Positions 50,008 to 57,896 of a DNA stretch of 63,731 nt are shown here, piece by piece (position 1 is the stretch's first letter; every line of letters begins with the position of its first letter). The stretch covers positions 1 to 63,731 of IMG/VR virus record IMGVR_UViG_3300029908_000026. One strand, given 5' to 3'. Below the pieces are notes generated by a model that was given only the letters and a program-made list of their open reading frames with translations, had not been told where the DNA came from and made no database searches. The position numbers and the translations under genes are program-made. The stretch comes from a virus.

Positions 50008-50266
50008 AGAGATATCAATGATATTCGCCACTGATGGAACTGTTAAGTCAGTCTATCATGACGAATTGAGTATTTTTGATCAAGGCCGCGTCAACAACTG
50101 TCGTGTGACAGATGTTGAATTCGATAACGAATCCCAAGAGTGGGTTGCGACCTTGATTAAGACGGGGCAAGTAATTGCCAAAGGTAAGAGCAGAAACGAA
50201 GTCCTAGCCCAGGAAGTATCTATTGTAGATGCCCTCCTGTTTGATGGACAAGACATACACCCATAA
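49994..50266 (+). CDS. Third small protein of the Ycf46/DUF1257 cassette
   Basis: The ATG at 49994 overlaps the DUF2997 stop; an alternative start is ATG 50018 (MIFATDGTVKSVYHDE). The 90-residue protein has FATDGTVKSVYHDELSIFDQ, VTDVEFDNESQEWVATLIKT and KGKSRNEVLAQEVSIVDALL. I recall similar small proteins beside DUF2997 in cyanobacterial and planctomycete genomes, but have no formal family name. It closes the translationally coupled part of the cassette. Confidence 0.6.
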   Translation: MSQDKEISMIFATDGTVKSVYHDELSIFDQGRVNNCRVTDVEFDNESQEWVATLIKTGQVIAKGKSRNEVLAQEVSIVDALLFDGQDIHP

Positions 50267-50281
50267 ACACAAACAAACAAA

Positions 50282-50557
50282 ATGGAAAAAACACCAGAAC
50301 CACGGTCCGAACAAGAAGTCCTCTGTGATATCGTTAGCCTCCTTGAGTCTAACAAGATCACTCAAAACGCAGATATTGCGTATATCTGCAGTCGCCTACT
50401 CAATCCCGACAAGATTCGTGGAGTGAAGCGCTCTGTCACGATGAAGCGCCAGAAGCAGTACCAGGCTTTCCAGGTCATGCTGGCTGGTATGGGCAAGCGT
50501 GCATCCAAGACGGTTTCTTCTTCTCCTAAGAAGAAAGCGGCCAAAGCATCTCGCTAA
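50282..50557 (+). CDS. Small basic protein, 91 residues, unknown
   Basis: The start follows the leader CATAAACACAAACAAACAAA. The N-terminal half is helical (SEQEVLCDIVSLLESNKITQ, ADIAYICSRLLNPDKIRGVK), and the C-terminus is very basic and alanine-rich (RASKTVSSSPKKKAAKASR), like histone-type or nucleoid-binding tails. It is capped by a strong terminator, so this unit (starting at least at the Ycf46 gene) ends here. DNA binding is a guess from the tail. Confidence 0.55.
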   Translation: MEKTPEPRSEQEVLCDIVSLLESNKITQNADIAYICSRLLNPDKIRGVKRSVTMKRQKQYQAFQVMLAGMGKRASKTVSSSPKKKAAKASR

Positions 50558-50570
50558 ATCCAAAGCTGAG

Positions 50571-50602
50571 GGCGGGGCATCCATAGGGGTGCCCCGCTTT
50601 TT
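50571..50602 (+). terminator. Rho-independent terminator
   Basis: GCGGGGCA (50572-50579) pairs with TGCCCCGC (50590-50597) around a ten-base loop and is followed by TTTTT. It ends the Ycf46 cassette transcript, just six bases before the SbcD-like start. Confidence 0.93.
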
Positions 50603-50607
50603 GCGTC

Positions 50608-51729
50608 ATGATTAAAATAGCACACATTTCAGATTTACATATCGGTAGTCACCAGTGGGGTAATGTCGGTAGACAAAAACACCACGGCAAGAATTTACAC
50701 AAGCTCGCAGATGAGCTTAAGGATTACGACATCGTGATGATAACTGGAGATGTGTTTGACTCTCCAGAGCCTAGCCCACTAGATGTGATCCAGTGGATAT
50801 ACTTCTGCCGAGACCTAAAGGGGTTTGGAGCAGAACTGATAGTTAATGTGGGGAATCACGATATGGTTGTCGGATCTGAGTATCAGTGGGTAGAGACTGG
50901 ACTACTTGAGGAGCGTGATATTCACAAGGAGAAATCTGGTGATCTGCACGACACCATATTGGGGATTAAAATACTAAATCTTAGTTATATACACAAAAAA
51001 CAAATTAAAGATGTAATTAATAATATACCGGATGGAATGGACATTATTATGATGCATCAGTCAGCCGCTGGATTCTTACCATCAATTGCTAGGCCGCAGC
51101 TAGACGAAGAAGATCTCGCAGAGCTTTCAAAGAAGTGCAAATACTTGGCATTAGGCGATCTTCACATTCACAAGATCATGAAGCTATCTAATGGGTGTAC
51201 TGCCGCATATCCTGGTACAAACTTCTTCTTGAAGTTGGGTGAGGAATGCAACGACTTCAAGTTCTTGGAGATCCAGTTCGACGAAACAAAAAAGAAGGTT
51301 TCAAAGATCAAATCCATTCCATATTCTCCAGATCAAGCCTCCTATGTAATAAACCTATTTGAATCAAGTAGCGTACTAGGTATTGTTGCTAAAGATCCAT
51401 TTGCTTTTTACATTGTCAGATATACTCCCGCTCAAGAGGATGAAGCTAGGGGGCTAGTTTCTGAAGTCAACAAACACTTCCCAGGAGCTATCATTCACCT
51501 ACATAGAGATAAGCCTCCAAAGGTGGCAGACTCCCTAGAGAGCGACAGTGAGGTTACGGAAGATACAGACTTCATATCTCTTGTAGAAAAAGAGAATAGC
51601 CTGGAACAGAGGGATGTAGATCTCGTTAGTGAGATATGGAACAACCCCTCTACAGATAATATAGCTGCAATCCTTGAAAAGGACTTAACCGAAACGATTC
51701 ATGAAGCTCAGACACTACACAGCAAATAG
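50608..51729 (+). CDS. SbcD/Mre11-like nuclease subunit (gp47-like)
   Basis: The 373-residue metallophosphoesterase has the phosphoesterase motifs: D-x-H in ISDLHIGSH (residues 8-14), GD in MITGDVFDS, GNHD in VNVGNHDMVV, H in MMHQSAAG and the GDxH in LALGDLHIHK. It would form a complex with the SbcC-like ATPase encoded at 51972, acting as nuclease in recombination, end processing and perhaps host DNA degradation, as gp46/gp47 of T4. The C-terminal 100 residues are acidic. It overlaps the small gene at 51701. Confidence 0.9.
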   Translation: MIKIAHISDLHIGSHQWGNVGRQKHHGKNLHKLADELKDYDIVMITGDVFDSPEPSPLDVIQWIYFCRDLKGFGAELIVNVGNHDMVVGSEYQWVETGLLEERDIHKEKSGDLHDTILGIKILNLSYIHKKQIKDVINNIPDGMDIIMMHQSAAGFLPSIARPQLDEEDLAELSKKCKYLALGDLHIHKIMKLSNGCTAAYPGTNFFLKLGEECNDFKFLEIQFDETKKKVSKIKSIPYSPDQASYVINLFESSSVLGIVAKDPFAFYIVRYTPAQEDEARGLVSEVNKHFPGAIIHLHRDKPPKVADSLESDSEVTEDTDFISLVEKENSLEQRDVDLVSEIWNNPSTDNIAAILEKDLTETIHEAQTLHSK

Positions 51730-51985
51730 TCACGCACTAGATCTTCTAAATGGAGTAATGGTGTTATTCTCATATGAGACTCCAGTGGCGCTAAAGAGTG
51801 GTGACACTATCTACCGCTCCTCAACTAAGTACAGCCCTACAACAGGCAAACACATAACTGTGTGGAGACGTAGATTTGGTTATAACACGCCATTCCTAGA
51901 AGTATCTCCAGAAAGATTAGAGAGACTCATAGAAGAGAGGGCTAGGATGTTTTGTCTATACGACAACAGCGATGAAAATAACTAG
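51701..51985 (+). CDS. Small protein between SbcD and SbcC genes, DUF8033-like
   Basis: The 94-residue protein includes NGVMVLFSYETPVALKSGDT and RSSTKYSPTTGKHITVWRRR. This matches small phage proteins that read 'vLiSYqTPVa......yyrt...yS.TT.rHin.w', which I think correspond to DUF8033. It is frequent in phages near replication genes. It overlaps both neighbours (29 and 14 bases). Function unknown. Confidence 0.6.
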   Translation: MKLRHYTANSHALDLLNGVMVLFSYETPVALKSGDTIYRSSTKYSPTTGKHITVWRRRFGYNTPFLEVSPERLERLIEERARMFCLYDNSDENN

Positions 51986-53759
51986 AGTAGAACTAAAAAA
52001 CGTCACTCAGCATAGAGATGTCAATATCGATATCCATGATAACGTCGTTGGCATTATTGGTCAGAATGGATCAGGCAAAAGTAATTTTGCCTCTTCCATA
52101 TCTATTGCTGTAACTGGGGAGTTTGGAAAAAAGAAGAAGGACCTGATTACTTATGGAGAGAAAACTGGCTCAATAGAGGTAAGTGGTATTATCAAAGATG
52201 TGCCATTTGTAATTAACAGGAATCTACACAACAACGAAGCATCGTTGGAGTATGGATCGGACACTATCAACGGATCAGACGCTGTTACGGATAAGATGTT
52301 GGAACTACTGGGGTGCGACAAGTCATTCCTTCCCAATATGGTATTTGTTACTCAGCAGGATATTTTGGGGCTCTTATTTGGCAGGGCCGCTGAGAGGAAT
52401 AAGATGCTCCAGAAGTTCTTTGGGTTAGAGAAGGCTGCAAAGATTGAGCAGCTAATTGGACGTTGGAAGTCAAACATCCCATACCCTGCAATAATTGACG
52501 AAAGCCAAGCTAGGGCTGCTATTGAGAGTGTCTCTAAGATGAAGAAAAATCTCGAGGCAGAGCTAGGTGAAAGGAGGGATAAAATCTCGTCTCTTCGTGA
52601 ATTTCTTGACTCTGCAAATGAGGATAAGATTCTTTCCAACAAGAAGAGGGCATTGCGCAAAGAGTCAATTGAAGCAAAGATAGAGGAGAAGATCGCTTAC
52701 AAAGAGTCTCTGTCTAATAGCTTAAAATCACTTACTATTCCCAAGGTAACTAACCTAGACATAGAAAATATCAAAGAAAGGTTGGCTAGTGCAGTCAAGG
52801 AGTCTGGAGGGATCAAGGAGATGATCAAGATTCTTGATGCAGCCAGTTGCTCTCACGACAAAAGTGGCGATTGCTCTATATGTGGGAACAAGTTGACAGA
52901 AGATATTGTAGAATCAATGGGTAGAAGGCTTGAGGAATCTCGTAAGGCATCATCCAAGATAGATAGAACCATCTTTGCTATATCAAAAGAGTTAGAAGAT
53001 GCTTCTAGCGAGTTGTCATCGTATGAGACCAAGAGGGATCAATATACTGCCAACATAGATAGCGCCAATACAGCTATTGAGGTTTTGAAAAAAGAGCTAG
53101 AAGATAATCAATGGCCAAAGCACTCATCTGAAGCGTACGAAGGTGGGCTGATGAATATACGAGATGCTCGCACAGAGATGAGCAATGCAGAGGAACAGGC
53201 AAGTATAATAATCTCCTCCATTGGTGGATTAGTTGATCAGATTGCTCAGCACGAAAAAGACCTAGAGTCTGCCAAGACTGTGGGACTCAAGTATTCTGGG
53301 ACTAAGATTCATGAGTCTAGGATTTCTAGGGTTAGAGATGTATTTAGGCATGATGGCATTAGTGGCCTTTATGTAAATTCCAAGATGAACCAAATGTGTT
53401 CATCTATTAACCAATACCTACAAAGCTTCGGAGCGCAATACCGAGTCAGTGTAGACAAAGATAATGATTTTGTGTGTGACTTTGGATCCAAGAAGGTTCC
53501 AGCGTCAGACCTGTCTTGTGGACAAAAGGTAACACTATCTTTGGCATTTAGGTTTGCTGCTTGCGAGATCTTCTCGACAGGAGTGGACTTGATAGTCTTA
53601 GATGAACCAACCACATGGCTTGACAGAAACACCATTGCAAATTTTAAAGAAATCATCGAAAGTATTTCAGAACTCTCTGATAGCCAGAACCTACAAATCC
53701 TGACTGTTACTCACGAGAGATCTCTGATCCCATACTTTAGACAAACAATCGAATTCTGA
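51972..53759 (+). CDS. SbcC/Rad50-like ATPase subunit (gp46-like)
   Basis: The 595-residue SMC-type ATPase has Walker A GQNGSGKS (30-37), a Q-loop (VFVTQQDILGLL), two coiled-coil arms with a zinc hook CSICG (301-305), the signature LSCGQK and Walker B LIVLDEPTTWLD near residues 540-551. It is shorter than bacterial SbcC, as in phages. With the SbcD-like nuclease it would process DNA ends during recombination-dependent replication. The gene order SbcD - small gene - SbcC is preserved with overlaps. Confidence 0.92.
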   Translation: MKITRVELKNVTQHRDVNIDIHDNVVGIIGQNGSGKSNFASSISIAVTGEFGKKKKDLITYGEKTGSIEVSGIIKDVPFVINRNLHNNEASLEYGSDTINGSDAVTDKMLELLGCDKSFLPNMVFVTQQDILGLLFGRAAERNKMLQKFFGLEKAAKIEQLIGRWKSNIPYPAIIDESQARAAIESVSKMKKNLEAELGERRDKISSLREFLDSANEDKILSNKKRALRKESIEAKIEEKIAYKESLSNSLKSLTIPKVTNLDIENIKERLASAVKESGGIKEMIKILDAASCSHDKSGDCSICGNKLTEDIVESMGRRLEESRKASSKIDRTIFAISKELEDASSELSSYETKRDQYTANIDSANTAIEVLKKELEDNQWPKHSSEAYEGGLMNIRDARTEMSNAEEQASIIISSIGGLVDQIAQHEKDLESAKTVGLKYSGTKIHESRISRVRDVFRHDGISGLYVNSKMNQMCSSINQYLQSFGAQYRVSVDKDNDFVCDFGSKKVPASDLSCGQKVTLSLAFRFAACEIFSTGVDLIVLDEPTTWLDRNTIANFKEIIESISELSDSQNLQILTVTHERSLIPYFRQTIEF

Positions 53760-53899
53760 TGGAAACAGAAAATGATGATAATGAAGAAGATAATCGGTGC
53801 CCTATTTGCGATAATATATATCCACACAACCACAACGAGCAGACGTGGAAGGAGTTTGATGACTTTTGGAGCAAATTAGGGAGCGAAAATAAAAAATAA
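53759..53899 (+). CDS. Small CxxC/HxH protein, 46 residues
   Basis: The ATG overlaps the SbcC stop (TGATGG) and the next gene starts two bases after its stop. The product METENDDNEEDNRCPICDNI continues with YPHNHNEQTWKEFDDFWSKL, so CPIC and HNH residues (positions 14-26) could bind one zinc ion. The acidic N-terminus and aromatic C-terminal helix are notable. Function unknown. Confidence 0.5.
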   Translation: METENDDNEEDNRCPICDNIYPHNHNEQTWKEFDDFWSKLGSENKK

Positions 53900-53901
53900 C
53901 C

Positions 53902-54573
53902 ATGATACAAGTAATCGTAGACATCGAAACAGAACCTCTCTCAAGAGAGGAGATAGAGGCAGTAATGCCTGAGATCAAGGCAGCAGGGAACCTCAAGGAC
54001 CCAGTAAAGATTGCTGCTGATATTGAAGATAAGAAGGCTAAGTTCTATGACCAAGCAGCCCTAAATCCACTCACAGCAAAAGTGTGTGCAGTGGGTGTCT
54101 GGGAAGTAGGCAAGGCGTCTCCAGTACTACATCACTCAAAGGACGAGAAAGACCTGATAACGGTATTCTCTAATCTGTGTGTTGGCAATGTCAGCGGTGT
54201 TCCAGAGATTGAGATAATTACATTCAATGGTATCTCATTCGATATTCCATTCTTGTGTAGGAGAGCCCTGAAGTATGGCAAGAACCTATTCCCATGGTTC
54301 TTCGGCATTGATGGTTCTCTTTCCAGGAATGCGCCATTGATTGACTTGGCTGCTATTTGGGACTGCCGTAGAAAAGATTACGTCAGTCTGAATGAGCTGT
54401 CTATCCACCTAGGGAATGGAACCAAGACAAAGAGCAAGGAATTGTTCTGGCAGACACTCAAGCGAGATGTGAAAGAGGCTGAGGCTTATCTCACACACGA
54501 TCTGAGTCTGACCTACGAAAATGCAAAATCCATGGGACTTATCAATGACCCACCTGAACGCACTGGAACCTAA
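53902..54573 (+). CDS. DnaQ-like 3'-5' exonuclease
   Basis: The 223-residue protein has the DEDD exonuclease acids: D/E in VIVDIETEP (residues 7 and 9), D in TFNGISFDIPFL, and the last Asp in AYLTHDLSLTYENA, which belongs to the DEDDy/DEDDh-like exonuclease set related to the proofreading domain of family B polymerases. It would supply proofreading or end-trimming for the phage polymerase, which is a Pol III alpha type without its own exonuclease. It lies in the recombination/replication operon. Confidence 0.85.
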   Translation: MIQVIVDIETEPLSREEIEAVMPEIKAAGNLKDPVKIAADIEDKKAKFYDQAALNPLTAKVCAVGVWEVGKASPVLHHSKDEKDLITVFSNLCVGNVSGVPEIEIITFNGISFDIPFLCRRALKYGKNLFPWFFGIDGSLSRNAPLIDLAAIWDCRRKDYVSLNELSIHLGNGTKTKSKELFWQTLKRDVKEAEAYLTHDLSLTYENAKSMGLINDPPERTGT

Positions 54574-54634
54574 GACAGCATTCAAGTTGTTCAGAAAAAA
54601 GGCTAATGGAGATATCACGTCTCTGTCAAATTGA
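54545..54634 (+). CDS. Micro-ORF, 29 residues, related to phage 'FKLFR' peptides (possible)
   Basis: An ATG inside the exonuclease gene end opens a frame encoding MTHLNALEPKTAFKLFRKKA and NGDITSLSN. Many phages encode a short protein with 'taFKLFR.rkdG.l.sLF', and this resembles it, but the characteristic end (LFIN) is lacking. It may be an intact micro-protein or a remnant. The following 105 bases up to the glycosyltransferase leader contain nothing that I can name. Confidence 0.3.
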   Translation: MTHLNALEPKTAFKLFRKKANGDITSLSN

Positions 54635-54739
54635 GTTGATCAGGCCGCAGATACAGGGTAGTGTCTGGTACCTTGCCAACTGAATAAAAGTAATTGGACC
54701 GGTAAATACACAAAAACACAAGAAGATCGTAAAAACAAA

Positions 54740-55753
54740 ATGAAAGTATTATTTATACTAAAACTAAGACATGACTATGACAGTTCTTATGGAGCCAAGG
54801 GGTTCTCTAGTGGATTGCAAAACTCAGCGACATTCGTGTCGGACATGCTAAGCAACAATTGCGTAGACTCAAAGATCGAGATTGTCGTGGACGGGAATTC
54901 CATCGATAGGGTTGTTACACAGCACAAGCCGAACATCGCTATCATTGAAGCACTGTGGGTAACTCCAGAGAAATTGAAGGAGCTTACTAAGCTGCACCCC
55001 AACATCACCTGGGTGATTCGGAATCACTCTGAGATTCCATTCCTAGCGAACGAAGGTATTGCTACGGACTGGGTCTATCAGTATGCACAGATCCCTGGGG
55101 TGTTTGTTTCGTCAAATACCGTTCGGTCATGCGAGAACATTTCTGTGTTCACAAAACAGAGAACTGTCTACCTGCCGAACTACTACATCCACAAGAAAGT
55201 GGATAAGTTTGAACTTCCTACAGTACATAATGATGTAATTAACATTGGGTGCTTTGGAGCCATCCGGCCACTAAAGAACCAGATGATGCAGGCAGTGGCT
55301 GCTATTGACTACGCGGAACGGAGTGGCGAGGTTCTGCACTTCCATATAAATTCCACGAGATTGGAGCAATGGGGTGCGCAGGTATACAAAAATCTAAAGA
55401 ACCTATTTGCCAACAATGGATACCACGAACTAATCGAACACGAGTGGAAAGATCACAATACGTTTTGCTCTCTCATAAAGAGCATGGACGTTGTACTTGC
55501 AGCTAGCTATACAGAAACATTCTGTATCGTTGCAGCGGATGCTGTGTCTCAGGGCGTTCCTGTTGTATCTAGTGAAGACATCTTTTGGCTAAATAGCCTA
55601 AAGTGCAACCCAAACGACAGGAAGTCCATTGTCAGAGCTATAATCAAGTCACAGGGTATTTTAAAGCCCCTCTACTTGATGAAGCAGAGGAATTCTCTAG
55701 AGAAGTATCTTGGTGATTCTTGGCAGCAGTGGATAGAGCAAGTACGCGATTGA
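54740..55753 (+). CDS. GT-B glycosyltransferase
   Basis: The 337-residue protein has the GT4-like donor site pattern YTETFCIVAADAVSQGVPVV (residues about 255-275) where E..g....A...G.PvV binds the nucleotide sugar, and an N-terminal Rossmann start (MKVLFILKLRHD). IGCFGAIRPLKNQ marks the second domain. Phage glycosyltransferases modify phage DNA bases or cell surface sugars; which applies here is unknown. The leader (AAATACACAAAAACACAAGA) is CA-rich. The C-terminus ends exactly at an IS605-type hairpin, so the last residues may have been altered by insertion. Confidence 0.8.
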   Translation: MKVLFILKLRHDYDSSYGAKGFSSGLQNSATFVSDMLSNNCVDSKIEIVVDGNSIDRVVTQHKPNIAIIEALWVTPEKLKELTKLHPNITWVIRNHSEIPFLANEGIATDWVYQYAQIPGVFVSSNTVRSCENISVFTKQRTVYLPNYYIHKKVDKFELPTVHNDVINIGCFGAIRPLKNQMMQAVAAIDYAERSGEVLHFHINSTRLEQWGAQVYKNLKNLFANNGYHELIEHEWKDHNTFCSLIKSMDVVLAASYTETFCIVAADAVSQGVPVVSSEDIFWLNSLKCNPNDRKSIVRAIIKSQGILKPLYLMKQRNSLEKYLGDSWQQWIEQVRD

Positions 55754-55790
55754 CATCCTCCCCGGCCTTTAGGCCGGGGATTCCCACTAA
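55754..55790. repeat. Solo IS200/IS605-type end hairpin
   Basis: CCCCGGCC (55760-55767) and GGCCGGGG (55772-55779) form a perfect 8-bp stem with TTTA loop, extended by T59-A80. The core GCCTTTAGGCCGGGGA is identical to the - strand of the tnpB-side end of the element at 11108. No tnpA or tnpB is here. It could be a remnant, a single-end transposition product or a captured hairpin reused as a processing site. There is no U-tract, so it is not a typical terminator. Confidence 0.65.
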
Positions 55791-55804
55791 ATATGCAGAG
55801 CACA

Positions 55805-57250
55805 ATGAAAGTAACAATCACCAGATCTGGAGGGTACTTACGAATAGATCCGATCATTCCAGATCTTCTCGCAAAACTATCTTTCTCTTACACAGTGAGG
55901 GATAAAATTAAGAAAAAGTTTTTTGATCAAAAGACTGGAAAGATGCGAGAGGTGTTTGTAGATGGTCCTATTGGTTCTGTTAAGAAGAACCTGTACAAAA
56001 TAACAAAAGATGGGAATGGGGTAATTACGTACGATGGTCTATTGACCCTAGTAAAGAAAACCCTATTCAAGTTAAAATATGAGATTGATATCCTTGAACC
56101 GAATGGTGCTATTTACGAAGAACCAGAAATAACCGAAAGGGTATTTGAAGGTCTCTATCCAGATCAAAAAACTGCGGTAGAGGCTGTCCTGAGTCACGAT
56201 GGTGGGTGCTTAGTAAATGCAGCAACCAATACTGGTAAGACAAGGATAATCGCGGCACTCTGTAGGGCTTTTAGCAAACACAGGGGATTGGTTGTAACCA
56301 ACCGCCAATCTGTAGCTACAAAGCTTTATAAAGATCTGCAGGATCTTGCTCCCGAGTGCGATCCAGGCGTCTACCTTTCATCAAAAAAGGCGAAGGGTAG
56401 AACTATGGTAATAACATCAAAATCTCTACAAAAGTTTGATCCAAGTAATATTAGTTATATTCTGTTCGATGAGGCGCATTCAGCATCAAGTCCGGTTACG
56501 TCAGAGCAATTGTTAAGATTCAAAACATCCAAAAAGTGTGGGTTCTCTGGAACCCTATCTGGTGGATTCAAGGGGCTTTCAAAATACCTTGAGTCTGTTT
56601 TTGGACCAACCGTGTTTACCTTAACAGATCAGGAGCTAGAGGAAATGGAAAGGGCTACTCCACTACATGTCTACACTATAAAAGTAGACAAAGGGGTCCA
56701 GTTCTCAAAGACAACCCAGAATCTCACAATGGAGAAAAATGGGGTTTGGTACAACCGTCACAGGAACAAGCTACTTAGCGAGTGCGTGAATCTAGTCCCC
56801 AAAGACCAACAACTAGTAATCTATGTAAGAACTCTAGCGCACTTAGAGGAATTGATGTCCGACTATCTGAAAGACAGTGGATTTGAGATATACCACGGTA
56901 GCATATCTACAAAAGAGAAGATTAGGGTTATGGGTGGATTCAACTCTGGAGATATGAAGAGAATCATCTCTACTGACTGCCTGGCAGAGGGTGTAGATCC
57001 CAAGGCGCTGTTTGTGACTATAAATGCCAACTGGACTCAGTCTGATGTTTCGGTCCTTCAAAAAGCTGGAAGAAATAGAAGGTTGACAGAGGGTAAGGGG
57101 TATGGAGTAGTAATAGATTTCAACGACATGTGGTGTGAGAGAATGCAAAGAAAATCAAAAACTCGCATAGACCTATACAAATCAAGAGGATACAAATTAT
57201 TTGAAGATGTCTCACCAGACCAAATACAATTTTTACAAGATGCAACCTGA
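55805..57250 (+). CDS. SF2 DNA helicase (UvsW-like)
   Basis: The ATG at 55805 is preferred over one at 55793 because of its A-rich leader; both are in frame. The protein has a 100-residue N-terminal domain, then helicase motifs: I in AATNTGKTRII, II (DEAH) in ILFDEAHSA, III in FSGTLSGGF, V around ISTDCLAEGVDPKALFV and VI in LQKAGRNRRLTEG. UvsW-type helicases unwind branched DNA and R-loops in recombination. It overlaps the next gene by 11 bases. Confidence 0.88.
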   Translation: MKVTITRSGGYLRIDPIIPDLLAKLSFSYTVRDKIKKKFFDQKTGKMREVFVDGPIGSVKKNLYKITKDGNGVITYDGLLTLVKKTLFKLKYEIDILEPNGAIYEEPEITERVFEGLYPDQKTAVEAVLSHDGGCLVNAATNTGKTRIIAALCRAFSKHRGLVVTNRQSVATKLYKDLQDLAPECDPGVYLSSKKAKGRTMVITSKSLQKFDPSNISYILFDEAHSASSPVTSEQLLRFKTSKKCGFSGTLSGGFKGLSKYLESVFGPTVFTLTDQELEEMERATPLHVYTIKVDKGVQFSKTTQNLTMEKNGVWYNRHRNKLLSECVNLVPKDQQLVIYVRTLAHLEELMSDYLKDSGFEIYHGSISTKEKIRVMGGFNSGDMKRIISTDCLAEGVDPKALFVTINANWTQSDVSVLQKAGRNRRLTEGKGYGVVIDFNDMWCERMQRKSKTRIDLYKSRGYKLFEDVSPDQIQFLQDAT

Positions 57251-57896
57251 AGAAGTAGATGCCAGTTCGCTAGCTAGAAAATGCCAGCGAGTCTACGAGT
57301 GCTTTAGGGGGCGATCAGCCCCTGGGTACAAGTGCGGCAAAAAGTTTGATAGTGAATGGTTCAAGTTGGCCAATACACTTATTAGACTAAAAGCAGATCC
57401 AGTAACCTACCTAGAATCACTTTTTGAGTGCTGGGGTGGTGCTCCATTTGTAAATCAACTGTGCTCCCCGAGAGCACAGAGCATTTACAACAATTATCTC
57501 AACAAAGGGAAAACCATTGGCGAGCTGGAGTTTACAAACCAAATAAGATACCTCAATGACGCCATAGCTTTCTATACAAAAACTCATGGAGAAGTCGACA
57601 ATATTCTTGGTCTAGACTTCGTTCCGGTGAAGGCATATATTCGTATATTGCTATGCAGCGAGGACGTTTTACCAGAGTTTTTAGAAAGATATGGGGCAAC
57701 TGCATACGCGGAGGTCAAGGCCAACCCATCAATTGACAAATATATAAAGGATACCTATGTCTCAAGATACAACAGATTATTTCCACAAAGACTTTCAGAG
57801 GTCGATGATAGCGCACACGATACGCTGCCCGAGCCTTCTAAGGTACCTGCACGAAGGCAGATTTACCCACAACGACGTAGAGCTACCGATTCATAG
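57240..57896 (+). CDS. Unknown protein overlapping the DnaB-like helicase gene
   Basis: The ATG at 57240 (MQPEEVDASSLARK) lies at the end of the UvsW-like gene. The protein has ECFRGRSAPGYKCGKKFDSE, GGAPFVNQLCSPRAQSIYNN and many helices; the last 46 codons overlap the start of the helicase gene in another frame and encode an Arg/Pro-rich tail (EPSKVPARRQIYPQRRRATD). Its position before a DnaB-like helicase suggests a helicase loader or replication accessory role, but there is no ATPase motif. Unknown family. Confidence 0.55.
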   Translation: MQPEEVDASSLARKCQRVYECFRGRSAPGYKCGKKFDSEWFKLANTLIRLKADPVTYLESLFECWGGAPFVNQLCSPRAQSIYNNYLNKGKTIGELEFTNQIRYLNDAIAFYTKTHGEVDNILGLDFVPVKAYIRILLCSEDVLPEFLERYGATAYAEVKANPSIDKYIKDTYVSRYNRLFPQRLSEVDDSAHDTLPEPSKVPARRQIYPQRRRATDS

